22,475 bases of DNA from a virus. Below are positions 8,474 to 16,109 of the stretch, one piece after another (the first letter of the stretch is position 1; each line of letters opens with the position of its first letter). The notes below the pieces were generated by a model, which saw only the letters and a program-made list of their open reading frames with translations, made no database searches and was not told the origin of the DNA. The stretch lies in IMG/VR virus record IMGVR_UViG_3300023301_000124, positions 1 through 22,475 of that record. One strand, given 5' to 3'. The position numbers were made by a program, and so were the translations under genes.

Positions 8474-9562
8474 ATGGTACAGAAGAGATTCATTAATTAT
8501 AAAGCATCAGTAGATTCATTCCCACTGGGTGAACAACACTTAGGAGTATTCAAACCGGGTAGGTACAATGGTTTTGATGAAATGGTAGCAGTAGATAATC
8601 AAACATTAGATGTTAAACATAAGGGTAAGGTAACAAAAGCTGATGCGGATGGGAATGGAGTTAGTTTATATGGGGTACTTATTACTCCCACAGGTACTAT
8701 CATTCACCAAGAAGGTAAAATAACCGTGAACCTACCAACAAATTTAGCTCCACCCGTTGGTGAAGAACAGAAGAGAACCTTTATACTTATCTGTGAACAT
8801 AATTACCAAGCCGTAAAGGGTGGGGTTGAGGCTAGCTATTTTTTAATAGCTAACCCTGATTCAGGAACTGAACCCATGGAGTTACCCAATAATAATGCTC
8901 AAGTATTATTAGGTGTAATCACAAAGAACTATAATAATAATAACTTATCTTATGTTCCTTCTAAGGTACCCAACTTAGGGGACCAGAATGCACAGGATAT
9001 TTATAATAAGATAAAGGAGTTTATAGAAATACCAGAATTAGAAGCATTACCGGATTTCGATGCCATAGCAAAAAAATGGGTGGAAGCAAATAAACCCAAG
9101 GTTATAGTAACCGGTTACTTTGATGTGGGGGAAGGCCCCGATGTGACTACTGAGTGGCAGAGTCTAGGTTATACCCAATATGTAATAAATCATTTACATG
9201 ATGTAAAGGGACACCAAGTACATTGGAGGAGGGTTAAAATTAATAAGGGACAAGATTTTATAGATATAGAGGTAACACGGAATTTAACCCATACCGGGAC
9301 ACCTTGGGAAGCCGGGGCTGGCCAGGTTCAATCCGCTCTTGTCTTAAATGAATCTAACACTGGTGGTGTATTATACCAAGTGGAAGAGGTAACTAATCAC
9401 CAGGAGTCAGGCCCAAATGGTAAGAAGGTATTTAGGTTTAAATTACAAGAAACTGGTGGGTCAGTACAAAGAAACCAATTAAAGGTAGTTCTTTATAATA
9501 TAAACACAGTAACTCCCCAAGAAGAGATACTGTTACCAGGACCTGGTGATATAGTTATGTAG
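8474..9562 (+). CDS. Putative tail fibre or baseplate-decoration protein
   Basis: I do not recognise a named family for this 362-residue protein. It is the last gene of the tail operon, after the gpI-like gene, where fibre or receptor-binding proteins usually sit. The N-terminal half is beta-rich, with a conserved-looking opening (FINYKASVDSFPLGEQHLGV, then KPGRYNGFD) and GVLITPTGTIIHQEGKITV, resembling fibre-attachment regions. A helix near residues 175-210 (NAQDIYNKIKEFIEIPELEA) separates it from a C-terminal domain (about 212-362) with alternating strands (GYFDVGEGPDVTTEWQSLGY, then HQVHWRRVKI), which could bind a receptor or plug the baseplate. No enzyme motif, signal peptide or collagen-like repeat is visible. 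A strong terminator follows 22 bases after the stop. Confidence 0.6.
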   Translation: MVQKRFINYKASVDSFPLGEQHLGVFKPGRYNGFDEMVAVDNQTLDVKHKGKVTKADADGNGVSLYGVLITPTGTIIHQEGKITVNLPTNLAPPVGEEQKRTFILICEHNYQAVKGGVEASYFLIANPDSGTEPMELPNNNAQVLLGVITKNYNNNNLSYVPSKVPNLGDQNAQDIYNKIKEFIEIPELEALPDFDAIAKKWVEANKPKVIVTGYFDVGEGPDVTTEWQSLGYTQYVINHLHDVKGHQVHWRRVKINKGQDFIDIEVTRNLTHTGTPWEAGAGQVQSALVLNESNTGGVLYQVEEVTNHQESGPNGKKVFRFKLQETGGSVQRNQLKVVLYNINTVTPQEEILLPGPGDIVM

Positions 9563-9566
9563 TTTA

Positions 9567-10232
9567 TTAGGTTAAAGAGTAATCAGCCAGAGGATCCTTA
9601 TCTAGGAAATATTCTCTGGCTTTTTTGAGTGTAGTATTTACTTCTTTTTTAAGGTTCTTAATATACCTATCAGCACCATTGGGATTATCCACGTGAATAT
9701 CTAAAAATTCTGCTATTAAAGAATTAGGTATACGTGAATTACCATTTTTTATACGGTGTAGTATGTAGGGAGGGGGATCCATTTGTATTTGGAATAGGAT
9801 AAAAGCATTAGCGGTTAACCTCTCCTTCATAAATTCTAAAGCTATGTTGTAGAATATATCTTCGGTTTTATTAAAGGTTTCATCTGGTATGATATTTATT
9901 AAGTTATCTTCTCCCTCCAATTCTACTTTAGAACTGTGGAACTCACCCTCAATATTATATGCTTTCCTTAGTATCCTATACTTAAAAGTTTGTAAAGCAC
10001 TGATAATAAAACCCTTTAATACGTCCGGGTCTTTATTATCAAAATGTTTGTTGAATACAAAGATAAACTTATCATCAAACCAGGATAGTATGATGTCGTT
10101 TGTTACTCCATATCGACGACAATCTATTTGGCGAGCTAATGATTTTCTTAAATTTTGGGTTTCTTTGTAAAGTTTGTTGAATAGTTCTTCTGAGTAACCT
10201 TCTTTCATAGGTTTTAGTCTGTGAATTTCCAT
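9567..10232 (-). CDS. Putative divergent RNA polymerase sigma-like protein
   Basis: A 221-residue protein and the only - strand gene in the window. The segment at about residues 45-92 (TNDIILSWFDDKFIFVFNKHF, then DPDVLKGFIISALQTFKYRI and LRKAY) looks like sigma region 2: an alpha-helical F.NK.F... LK..II..L.tFK.R. pattern with basic and aromatic residues. After an acidic linker (EGEDNLINIIPDE), residues ~127-215 form helices around a PPPYILHRIKNGNSRIPNSL segment that could act as region 4, the -35 reader. This is similar in layout to small phage late sigma factors such as T4 gp55, but no residue-level homology can be proven by eye. If correct, it would direct host RNA polymerase to late phage promoters, possibly those of the tail operon it faces. 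Alternative: an unrelated helical regulator. Confidence 0.42.
   Translation of the reverse strand: MEIHRLKPMKEGYSEELFNKLYKETQNLRKSLARQIDCRRYGVTNDIILSWFDDKFIFVFNKHFDNKDPDVLKGFIISALQTFKYRILRKAYNIEGEFHSSKVELEGEDNLINIIPDETFNKTEDIFYNIALEFMKERLTANAFILFQIQMDPPPYILHRIKNGNSRIPNSLIAEFLDIHVDNPNGADRYIKNLKKEVNTTLKKAREYFLDKDPLADYSLT
9585..9626 (+). terminator. Rho-independent terminator closing the tail operon
   Basis: An 8 bp perfect stem (AGCCAGAG at 9585-9592 with CTCTGGCT at 9614-9621) can extend inward by a G.T pair and two A-T pairs, and a small CCT/AGG helix can form inside the loop. It is followed directly by six T residues (9621-9626). This is a classic intrinsic terminator for rightward transcripts. 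It lies 22 bases beyond the stop of the fibre-like gene, inside the 3' end of the oppositely oriented gene. On the - strand the U-tract is poor, so it should stop rightward transcription better than leftward. Confidence 0.85.
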
Positions 10233-10288
10233 ATATTGTTAATTTGGTTTTTTGGTTTATATAAATAAGTAGTTATTTATAATTTATT

Positions 10289-10296
10289 CAAATATA
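10289..10296 (-). promoter_or_regulatory. Candidate Bacteroidota-type -7 element for the sigma-like gene
   Basis: Read on the - strand, these bases are TATATTTG, a perfect match to the TAnnTTTG -7 consensus of Bacteroidota primary-sigma promoters. It lies 57 bases upstream of the ATG at 10232, which would leave a leader of about 45-50 bases. I see no convincing TTG -33 element at the usual spacing, because the region upstream is the poly-A/T tract near 10314-10320. In such AT-rich DNA the match could be chance. Confidence 0.3.
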
Positions 10297-10313
10297 AGAC
10301 AAATATTTTAAAT

Positions 10314-10340
10314 AAAAAAAGAGAGTGTGCGGCGCTCTCT
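10314..10340 (-). terminator. Leftward-facing hairpin with U-tract in the divergent intergenic region
   Basis: An 8 bp stem (10320-10327 with 10333-10340, one G.T wobble) closes a five-base loop (TGCGG). It is GC-rich compared with its surroundings. On the + strand seven A residues precede and join the stem, so on the - strand the hairpin is followed by about seven U residues, the signature of an intrinsic terminator for leftward transcription. No leftward gene lies to the right of it in this window, so its target would be antisense or stray leftward transcripts from the replication operon. It might instead act as a 5' leader stem-loop of the helicase mRNA. Confidence 0.5.
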
Positions 10341-10380
10341 CAAGTACTATTGTTATATACATTTAAAACAAGCTGAGCAG

Positions 10381-11805
10381 ATGTCAAAGAGTAAAAATAA
10401 ATTTGAATTTACCGAGGAATATCAATGGGATTTATTAAGGTATACAGCTCAAGATAAAAATGGTGAGAAGGCTTTAAAAAAATATAGTGATGATTACTTT
10501 ACTTTGGTAGAACATCAGATTATTGCTTTTGCTTTAAAGAATTTCTATAAAAAAGAGAAGAGAGTACCAGGGGAAACAATGTTAAGAGAATATGTTGTTA
10601 AGTTATTAAATACTAAGCAGTATGTAGACCTGGTAGCAAAGAACGAACAAGTGGGTATTATAGAATCCATATCCCCCTTATATAATAAACCAGTAACAGA
10701 TGGTGATTTAGTATATGATAAATGTAAAGATTTTTCATCTTATGTAAAATTAAAGGCTGTATTAGAGAATATGGATATTAATGACTACAATAGTTATAAT
10801 CAGTATGCTAAACAGGTATCAGAAGCTATTGTAGATGAGGATGAAGTAGAAAATATAAATACCTCATTATTATTGGGTGATATAAAAGCTCGGCAATTTA
10901 AAAGACAAGAGGTTAAGACTGTATTTCCCACTCCCTTTAAACAGATCAATAAATTAACAAATGCGGGGGGCTATGAAAAAGGCTCCATTTTAGTGTTATT
11001 AGATAAACAGAAGAAAGGTAAAACTACTGCTTTAGCTAACATAGCCAGGGGGTATTTGAAAATGAAAAAAAATGTATTGATTGTGGATTTAGAAAATGGA
11101 CAAGATAATATTTTTTCAAGGCTGGAACAAAGTATAATGAGGTTAACCAAGATGGAATTATTATCGGGTGATTATGATGATAAAGTACAGAAGAGATTTA
11201 GGAAGTATTCAAGGTTAGGCGGTGAGGTAGCCGTATTAAGGTTACCCGCATTGGTAACCACTGCTGATGATATCCAGAGTAATATAGATAAGATATACAG
11301 GGAAACCGGAATACAATTTGATGTTATCATTGGGGATTATTTTGCTAAGATGGGAGATATATCTGGAACAGATGATGAAAGGAAGAGAATATCAAATGTA
11401 TACTTAGATATGGGTAACTTAGCCCTAAAAAATGATATAGAACACATGTGGACTGCTAACCATGTTACTAGGGATGGTGCAAAGCATAGGCAGAACACAA
11501 GGTATACAGGTGAGGATATTGCTTTATGTATTGATATTGTAAGGCATGCTCATAGTATATTTGGTTTAAATAGAACAGCCGAGGAATTAGAAAACGGTTT
11601 CTTCAGGATGGAGATTGTAGAACAAAGAGATGGTGCCCCAAGTGGTAGAGCAGTATTTGATTTAAACATGGAAACCCAAAGGGCTGATGAATTAAGTAAG
11701 GCAGCTAGGAAAGTATATGATGTAGAATTTTATAGTAAAATAAATGAAGATGATGATGGTACTAAATCCGTAACTAAAAAGAATCGTAAACGTGATATTG
11801 AATAA
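10381..11805 (+). CDS. DnaB/gp41-like replicative helicase
   Basis: A RecA-fold (SF4) helicase that would unwind the fork 5'-3' and recruit primase. From the ATG at 10381 it is 474 residues. A GTG at 10327 would add 18 residues, but it lies inside the GC-rich hairpin, so I prefer the ATG, where MSKSKNKFEFTEEYQ begins a typical N-terminal helical domain. The C-terminal domain shows SILVLLDKQKKGKTTALANI as the Walker A region (G213, K214, T215) and VIIGDYFAKM as Walker B (D319). NHVTRDGAKHRQ lies where motif H3 is expected, with an Arg-rich VEQRDGAPSGR near the end. The first Gly of the canonical GxxxxGKT is replaced by Asp208, a deviation tolerated in some phage helicases. It overlaps the primase gene by 14 bases, the same pairing as T4 41-61. 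Confidence 0.85.
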   Translation: MSKSKNKFEFTEEYQWDLLRYTAQDKNGEKALKKYSDDYFTLVEHQIIAFALKNFYKKEKRVPGETMLREYVVKLLNTKQYVDLVAKNEQVGIIESISPLYNKPVTDGDLVYDKCKDFSSYVKLKAVLENMDINDYNSYNQYAKQVSEAIVDEDEVENINTSLLLGDIKARQFKRQEVKTVFPTPFKQINKLTNAGGYEKGSILVLLDKQKKGKTTALANIARGYLKMKKNVLIVDLENGQDNIFSRLEQSIMRLTKMELLSGDYDDKVQKRFRKYSRLGGEVAVLRLPALVTTADDIQSNIDKIYRETGIQFDVIIGDYFAKMGDISGTDDERKRISNVYLDMGNLALKNDIEHMWTANHVTRDGAKHRQNTRYTGEDIALCIDIVRHAHSIFGLNRTAEELENGFFRMEIVEQRDGAPSGRAVFDLNMETQRADELSKAARKVYDVEFYSKINEDDDGTKSVTKKNRKRDIE

Positions 11806-12739
11806 ACACATAAAGAAAAGAATTGCCCAGTATTTAAAACAAAAGCTGGGCATGTATGATTATAGGAGAGGGTGGTTGAAAGGTGATTGCCCTTATTGTG
11901 GGGACCATAAGTTTGGAGCTAATCTCAGTCAAGGTAGAACCAACTGTTTTAAATGTGGTCAACACCCTTCTCTTATTCAGTTAATAATGGACCTACAATA
12001 TTTCACTACCATACCGGAAGTAAACAATTATCTGAATACATTCGAAGGTGTAGAGTTTTATGAAGAATTAGTAGAACCCCACGAGTTAAAAGAAAATGTA
12101 ACATTACCAGAAGGATTTCATAATATTAAAAGGGGAGAAAACAAATTAGCCCGGGCAGCAAGAAAGTATTTAGAGGGTAGGGGATTTAATATAGATTCCT
12201 TATCTCGAAAGGGGTGGGGCTATTGTAATGCACCCGGTAAATATTTTGGTTATATCATAATGCCATTTTATATAAAAAGTAAGGTTGCTTATTTTAATGC
12301 CAGGTTATTTTTGGGAGATGGACCTAAATTTAATAATCCTTTAGTAGAAGATTTTGGGTTGGGTAAAAATATGTTAATATATAATGTGGATTCATTATAT
12401 ATGTATAAGACTATCTATGCGGTTGAGTCAGTAACTAACGCTACTACTATTGGGGATAATAGCATAGGACTGGGTGGAAAGAAGGTATCAAATTATCAGA
12501 AGAATATAATATTGAAATCACCTTGTGAAAGGGTAATTATAGGATTGGATGAGGATGCTATAGATGATGCTATAAAATTAGCATTGGGTTTATATCCTCA
12601 CAAGAAGGTAAAGATTATGGAATTTCCAAAACAGAAAGATATAAATGATTTAGGTAGGAAAGCAACAATGAAGATATCACACACCTCCAGGTATTTATCC
12701 TATAATGATATACTTAGTATGAAATTTAAACACAACTAA
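11792..12739 (+). CDS. DnaG-type DNA primase
   Basis: A 315-residue primase that would make RNA primers for the lagging strand. A zinc-binding domain sits near the N-terminus with Cys33, Cys36, Cys52 and Cys55 (CPYCGD... CFKCG). The Toprim catalytic core follows: the conserved Glu is probably E212 in AVESVTNATTIG, and the metal-binding acidic pair is D253 and D255 in IGLDEDA. A KDINDLGRK segment at the expected place ends the Toprim region. It is shorter than E. coli DnaG and lacks a recognisable helicase-binding C-terminal domain, as is common in phage primases. It starts inside the helicase gene (14-base overlap), which supports coupled expression and direct cooperation. Confidence 0.85.
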   Translation: MILNKHIKKRIAQYLKQKLGMYDYRRGWLKGDCPYCGDHKFGANLSQGRTNCFKCGQHPSLIQLIMDLQYFTTIPEVNNYLNTFEGVEFYEELVEPHELKENVTLPEGFHNIKRGENKLARAARKYLEGRGFNIDSLSRKGWGYCNAPGKYFGYIIMPFYIKSKVAYFNARLFLGDGPKFNNPLVEDFGLGKNMLIYNVDSLYMYKTIYAVESVTNATTIGDNSIGLGGKKVSNYQKNIILKSPCERVIIGLDEDAIDDAIKLALGLYPHKKVKIMEFPKQKDINDLGRKATMKISHTSRYLSYNDILSMKFKHN

Positions 12740-13605
12740 TGAAGAGAGAACCGAGTTTACATATAACAGAATCTAACCTCATCAAAGTATTATCTAAACT
12801 TAGGGGTTATAGTAATTATAATAAGCTAGATAGTAAAGAACTAGCGAAGCTTATAGTGCAGCATTCTAAAGGTATTTCCTGTAATAGTAGGACGGTTGTT
12901 GTATCTAATAACAAATTAGAGAAAAAAACCAATAAAATTTTAAAATCCTCTAAGAAAGATGCACAGATGTTATCCTCACTTATTTATATGGTAAGGATTA
13001 GGAAAAAACATAGGGGAGTAATTAAGATAGACCAAGATCATAGGGATTGGGGTAAATTAAAAGACCTGGTTAATGTATGTATACAATTTTGTAATGATTT
13101 CCAATTGGATAAGAAAAGCGGATTTACAAAATACCTTGAACTAGGATTTAATAAGATAAGTTCGTTCAGGAATTATATACATAAGCTGGTTGATATGTCC
13201 GAGTCAATCGGTAATGAATGGGAAGCTGAGTTAGAAATAAGAGATGATGACAACCCCCAAGAGACAGCGGAAATCCATGATCAATATGTATCAACCATTG
13301 CAACCAGGACTGGGATAACAGAAGAGTTTAGAAATAAGCCTTTGAAATATATTAATTTCTTAAAGGTTAGGAAGGTAACAGACAAATTAGATATACCCTC
13401 GGATATTTATATCAAAGCACAATTTGAAGGATTAGCTTGGGCATCAGCATATCCAGACCCCAACCAATTGATTAGCGATAAATCAATGGACAGGTTAAAT
13501 AAATACCTGTTTGAAAATAAGATAAAGGTTAAGGGTAAAAAATTGAATAACACTAAAAAAGAGGACCTTGGTAGTACATTACAGAGAATTAAAAATATGG
13601 TATAA
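12739..13605 (+). CDS. Unknown replication-cluster protein
   Basis: A 288-residue protein that I do not recognise. It is rich in Lys, Asn and Ile, appears mostly alpha-helical, and has an acidic patch in the middle (WEAELEIRDDDNPQE). There is no signal peptide, membrane segment, nucleotide-binding motif or Cys cluster. It is joined to the primase and UvsW-like genes by one-base TAATG overlaps on both sides, so it is surely expressed with them. In T4-type systems a helicase loader (gp59) acts with these partners, and that role is possible here. I see no gp59 motif, so the idea rests on position alone. Confidence 0.7.
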   Translation: MKREPSLHITESNLIKVLSKLRGYSNYNKLDSKELAKLIVQHSKGISCNSRTVVVSNNKLEKKTNKILKSSKKDAQMLSSLIYMVRIRKKHRGVIKIDQDHRDWGKLKDLVNVCIQFCNDFQLDKKSGFTKYLELGFNKISSFRNYIHKLVDMSESIGNEWEAELEIRDDDNPQETAEIHDQYVSTIATRTGITEEFRNKPLKYINFLKVRKVTDKLDIPSDIYIKAQFEGLAWASAYPDPNQLISDKSMDRLNKYLFENKIKVKGKKLNNTKKEDLGSTLQRIKNMV

Positions 13606-15041
13606 TGATACAGATAGTAGTAAATAATAACAAATGCCAATTAGATGGGCCTATTAAGAAATTAGTGGCAATACATAAGGCATTTAAAGTTAGGAACCCG
13701 AATGCTTTTTACATAAAGAAAATGGGTAATGTACAACCTGGTTGGGATGGTATGATTAATTATGTTAGTCCCACTTTTGCTTTTAAAACTGGCTTATTTC
13801 CAAAGGTAGTTAATTATATTGAGGATGAGTTGAGAGAAAATATAGATGTGGTAGATATGAGGGATAAGTTACCAGTCAAACCCAAATTTCCTAAAAAAGT
13901 GGGGAATCTAACTCCTTTCCCTTATCAAGAAAAAGCTATTAAGGCAGCTATTAATAATGAAGTAGGGGGTATACATTTCCCTATTGGGGTACAAAGTATG
14001 GCAACTAATGCTGGTAAAACTTTAATTATGGCCGGGATATATTTGGCTTATAAAAGAAAGATACCGGCTATTGTATTGATCAATGAAGCTGATCTCTACG
14101 ATCAATTTAAAAGGGAGATACCTGAATTAGTGGGGGATGATGCTGGCTTTGTAAGAGGTAAAGAAGCTAACTGGAATAAATTTACAGTGGTAATGGTACA
14201 GACTGTATCAAGGAATTTATCTAAGTATAAAAATGAACTATCCAAATTTGGGATGGTTCTTGTCGATGAGTGTGACCTTGGGTCAAGTAAATCTTATACC
14301 AGTATACTAACTAAATGTTACAATGCAAACATAAGAATAGGTTTATCAGGTTCTATATATATGGAGAAGTTGGTTAAATATAAACCCAAACAGATGAACC
14401 TAAGGTCATACTTCGGTAATATCATTGCTGAGATTAGTAAAGAGGAAATGCAAGAAGCTGGTTATTCAACCAAGATTATAATAAAGGTAACAAAAGGTAA
14501 TGAGAAACCCGGAGATAAAGCTGAGAAAGATTGGAAAGCAGAATACGATAGGCTAATAGTTTATAATGAGAAGAGAACCCAAAAGGTAATTGATAGACTT
14601 AGTTACAATGCTAAGCTTAAAAGATTACCGGCATTGGTAGTATGTAGGTACCGTCATCATGTAGAATTATTACACCAGGCATTCCAGAACCAACTAGGTA
14701 ATAAGTATAGTATAGCTTATGCACATGGGGATGTTAAAAACCGTAAGGATATTATAAAGGACTTTAGAGAAGGTGATATTGATATTTTAATAACTTCCTA
14801 TATTATTAAACGGGGTAAGAACTTACCAAAAACCAAGTTACTAATCAATGCAGCTGGTTCAGATTCACAATCAACGGTTATGCAATTAATGGGTAGGTTA
14901 GAAAGAAAAGATGAAAGTAAGAAGAAGGCATATATGGAAGACTTTTATGACGAGGGAACTTATGCTAGAAGACACTCGAAACACAGGGTTAACTATTATA
15001 AAAAAGAGGGAATGAAGCTTTATGAAAAATACAAAAACTAG
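13605..15041 (+). CDS. UvsW-like SF2 DNA helicase
   Basis: A 478-residue superfamily 2 helicase resembling T4 UvsW, which remodels branched DNA and helps switch origin-dependent to recombination-dependent replication. The N-terminal ~110 residues hold a small domain (PTFAFKTGLFPKVVNYIEDE) like the UvsW substrate-binding region, ending in a Q-motif-like PFPYQEKAI. Motif I is MATNAGKT (K138, T139); motif Ia resembles IPAIVLINEADLYDQF; motif II is DECD (221-224); motif III is GLSGS. Motif V-like ITSYIIKRGKNLPKT and motif VI QLMGRLERKDE with its arginine finger complete the set. All helicase motifs look intact, so it should be active. It overlaps the preceding gene by one base and ends with TAG before a 26-base AT-rich gap. 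Confidence 0.88.
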   Translation: MIQIVVNNNKCQLDGPIKKLVAIHKAFKVRNPNAFYIKKMGNVQPGWDGMINYVSPTFAFKTGLFPKVVNYIEDELRENIDVVDMRDKLPVKPKFPKKVGNLTPFPYQEKAIKAAINNEVGGIHFPIGVQSMATNAGKTLIMAGIYLAYKRKIPAIVLINEADLYDQFKREIPELVGDDAGFVRGKEANWNKFTVVMVQTVSRNLSKYKNELSKFGMVLVDECDLGSSKSYTSILTKCYNANIRIGLSGSIYMEKLVKYKPKQMNLRSYFGNIIAEISKEEMQEAGYSTKIIIKVTKGNEKPGDKAEKDWKAEYDRLIVYNEKRTQKVIDRLSYNAKLKRLPALVVCRYRHHVELLHQAFQNQLGNKYSIAYAHGDVKNRKDIIKDFREGDIDILITSYIIKRGKNLPKTKLLINAAGSDSQSTVMQLMGRLERKDESKKKAYMEDFYDEGTYARRHSKHRVNYYKKEGMKLYEKYKN

Positions 15042-15067
15042 TACTATTCAATATTAAATACAATTAG

Positions 15068-15466
15068 ATGGCTAAAAAGAAGAGAAAGGCAAGAGAATCT
15101 ACTGATAATGTAGATATGTTTAAACCTATAGACATTGAAAAATTTGGTTCCGATGAAGACCCTTGCTTTGGAAAACATTATGATTTATCCGCAGAAGAAT
15201 GTAAACGTTGTGGCGATTCAGAATTATGTGCAGCGGTATTCTCTCGAACAAATGCTAAGAAATTAAGGGATAAAGAAACTAAAGGTAACCGTTATAAGGA
15301 TATGGAATTGAAAGATCCCGATAAACCTATTAATGAAGCTTTACTTAATTGGGTAAAAGAAAAGAAAGAAGAGGGCTTAAAAAGAAGTGAAATAATTAAG
15401 AAAGCCAAGAAGATCTTTGGTTCAACTCGTAAAGAGGTTAAGGATTTATATAAGATAACACAATAG
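15068..15466 (+). CDS. Small basic protein with a four-cysteine cluster
   Basis: A 132-residue, Lys/Glu-rich protein. Four cysteines at 33, 45, 48 and 54 (C-x11-C-x2-C-x5-C, within DPCFGKHYDLSAEECKRCGD) could bind one zinc ion; similar CFGK..D....C..C....LC patterns recur in phage proteins of unknown function. The C-terminal half (INEALLNWVKEKKEEGLKRS and IIKKAKKIFGSTRKEVKDLY) is helical and could be a helix-turn-helix-like DNA-binding segment. The start codon is preceded by A/T-rich sequence (aatacaattagATG) without Shine-Dalgarno sequence. Its place between the UvsW-like helicase and the nucleotide genes suggests a DNA or expression role, but this is inference. Confidence 0.75.
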   Translation: MAKKKRKARESTDNVDMFKPIDIEKFGSDEDPCFGKHYDLSAEECKRCGDSELCAAVFSRTNAKKLRDKETKGNRYKDMELKDPDKPINEALLNWVKEKKEEGLKRSEIIKKAKKIFGSTRKEVKDLYKITQ

Positions 15467-15467
15467 T

Positions 15468-16109
15468 ATGGATTTATTCGAACATAAAGGAGTGTATACA
15501 ATATGTAATAAGGGTGATATTAAGGAAAGTATACTTAAAGGTATTATGAATGTTACCGAATTAGATATAGTTTATAACAGATTAGAAGAAGTTTATTTTA
15601 AGGTTGAACCAAAGGTAAACCATAGGATGGATAACCATGATGAACTTGTTTCAAATATGTATAAGGTAATGGGTGATGGTTTAATTATATTTCATTCCAT
15701 TTTTAAGCAGGCTAGTATTACAGAAGGCAATATAAATGATTATGTAGATAACATAATAAGAAGTGTACACTTAAATGACTCAGCGTATTATACCGAGGTT
15801 AGTTATATGGATAAGATTTCCAGGTTGATGAACTACTTTAGTACATTAGAATCTATGGATAATACCGGATATAAAGTTTTCAGTAAGGATTACATAACCA
15901 CTATGGTATCAAGCAAGGTGGCATCTAATTTTATGTTACAGGGTTTTAATGTTATTAATTACCTCAATATGGCAATACCTATAATCACAGGGGAAAAACA
16001 AGATAAGACCCAAGGTCAGGGATTAGTGGTTGAGTCTTTTATGTTGTGGATAAAAATTGCTAATACCTTAAGAATAGATTTACCAACCGTATTAAAAGAT
16101 AATGTATGA
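15468..16109 (+). CDS. Unknown protein upstream of the thymidylate-synthase-like pair
   Basis: A 213-residue protein that I do not recognise. It appears mainly alpha-helical, with an acidic N-terminus, several Met-rich helices (HDELVSNMYKVMGDGLIIFH, SYMDKISRLMNYFSTLES) and a hydrophobic C-terminal helix (LVVESFMLWIKIANTLRI) that is probably buried rather than membrane-spanning. No nucleotide-binding, metal-binding or catalytic motif is evident. It begins one base after the previous stop and shares an ATGA overlap with the first thymidylate-synthase-like gene, so it is co-expressed with the pyrimidine genes. A helper role in nucleotide or base modification is conceivable from context only. Confidence 0.7.
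   Translation: MDLFEHKGVYTICNKGDIKESILKGIMNVTELDIVYNRLEEVYFKVEPKVNHRMDNHDELVSNMYKVMGDGLIIFHSIFKQASITEGNINDYVDNIIRSVHLNDSAYYTEVSYMDKISRLMNYFSTLESMDNTGYKVFSKDYITTMVSSKVASNFMLQGFNVINYLNMAIPIITGEKQDKTQGQGLVVESFMLWIKIANTLRIDLPTVLKDNV

Larger units (their letters stand above)
10233..10380. other. Divergent intergenic region between sigma-like gene and helicase
   Basis: This 148-base, very AT-rich stretch is the only sizeable non-coding gap in the window and the only point where transcription diverges. It must carry promoters for both the leftward sigma-like gene and the rightward replication operon. Visible elements are the - strand TATATTTG at 10289-10296, a TATAAATA at 10260-10267 and the GC-rich hairpin at 10320-10340. 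No clear rightward promoter with Bacteroidota-type spacing is evident. Confidence 0.6.

Noticed and set aside
9563-9626. Possible read-through of the TAG ending the fibre-like gene (recoded TAG as in some gut phages)
   Set aside because: Other genes (13605-15041, 15068-15466, 20707-21489) also end at TAG right before a new start, and the extension here only runs into the terminator hairpin.
10260-10267. TATAAATA, identical to the T4 late promoter core, in the divergent intergenic region
   Set aside because: The same octamer occurs inside coding sequence (for example near 490 and near 4003), the DNA is AT-rich, and the downstream gene is a helicase, not a late gene. Probably chance.
10327-10380. 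GTG start extending the helicase by 18 residues
   Set aside because: The GTG lies in the GC-rich hairpin and the extra residues do not look like a helicase N-terminus; the ATG at 10381 is better.
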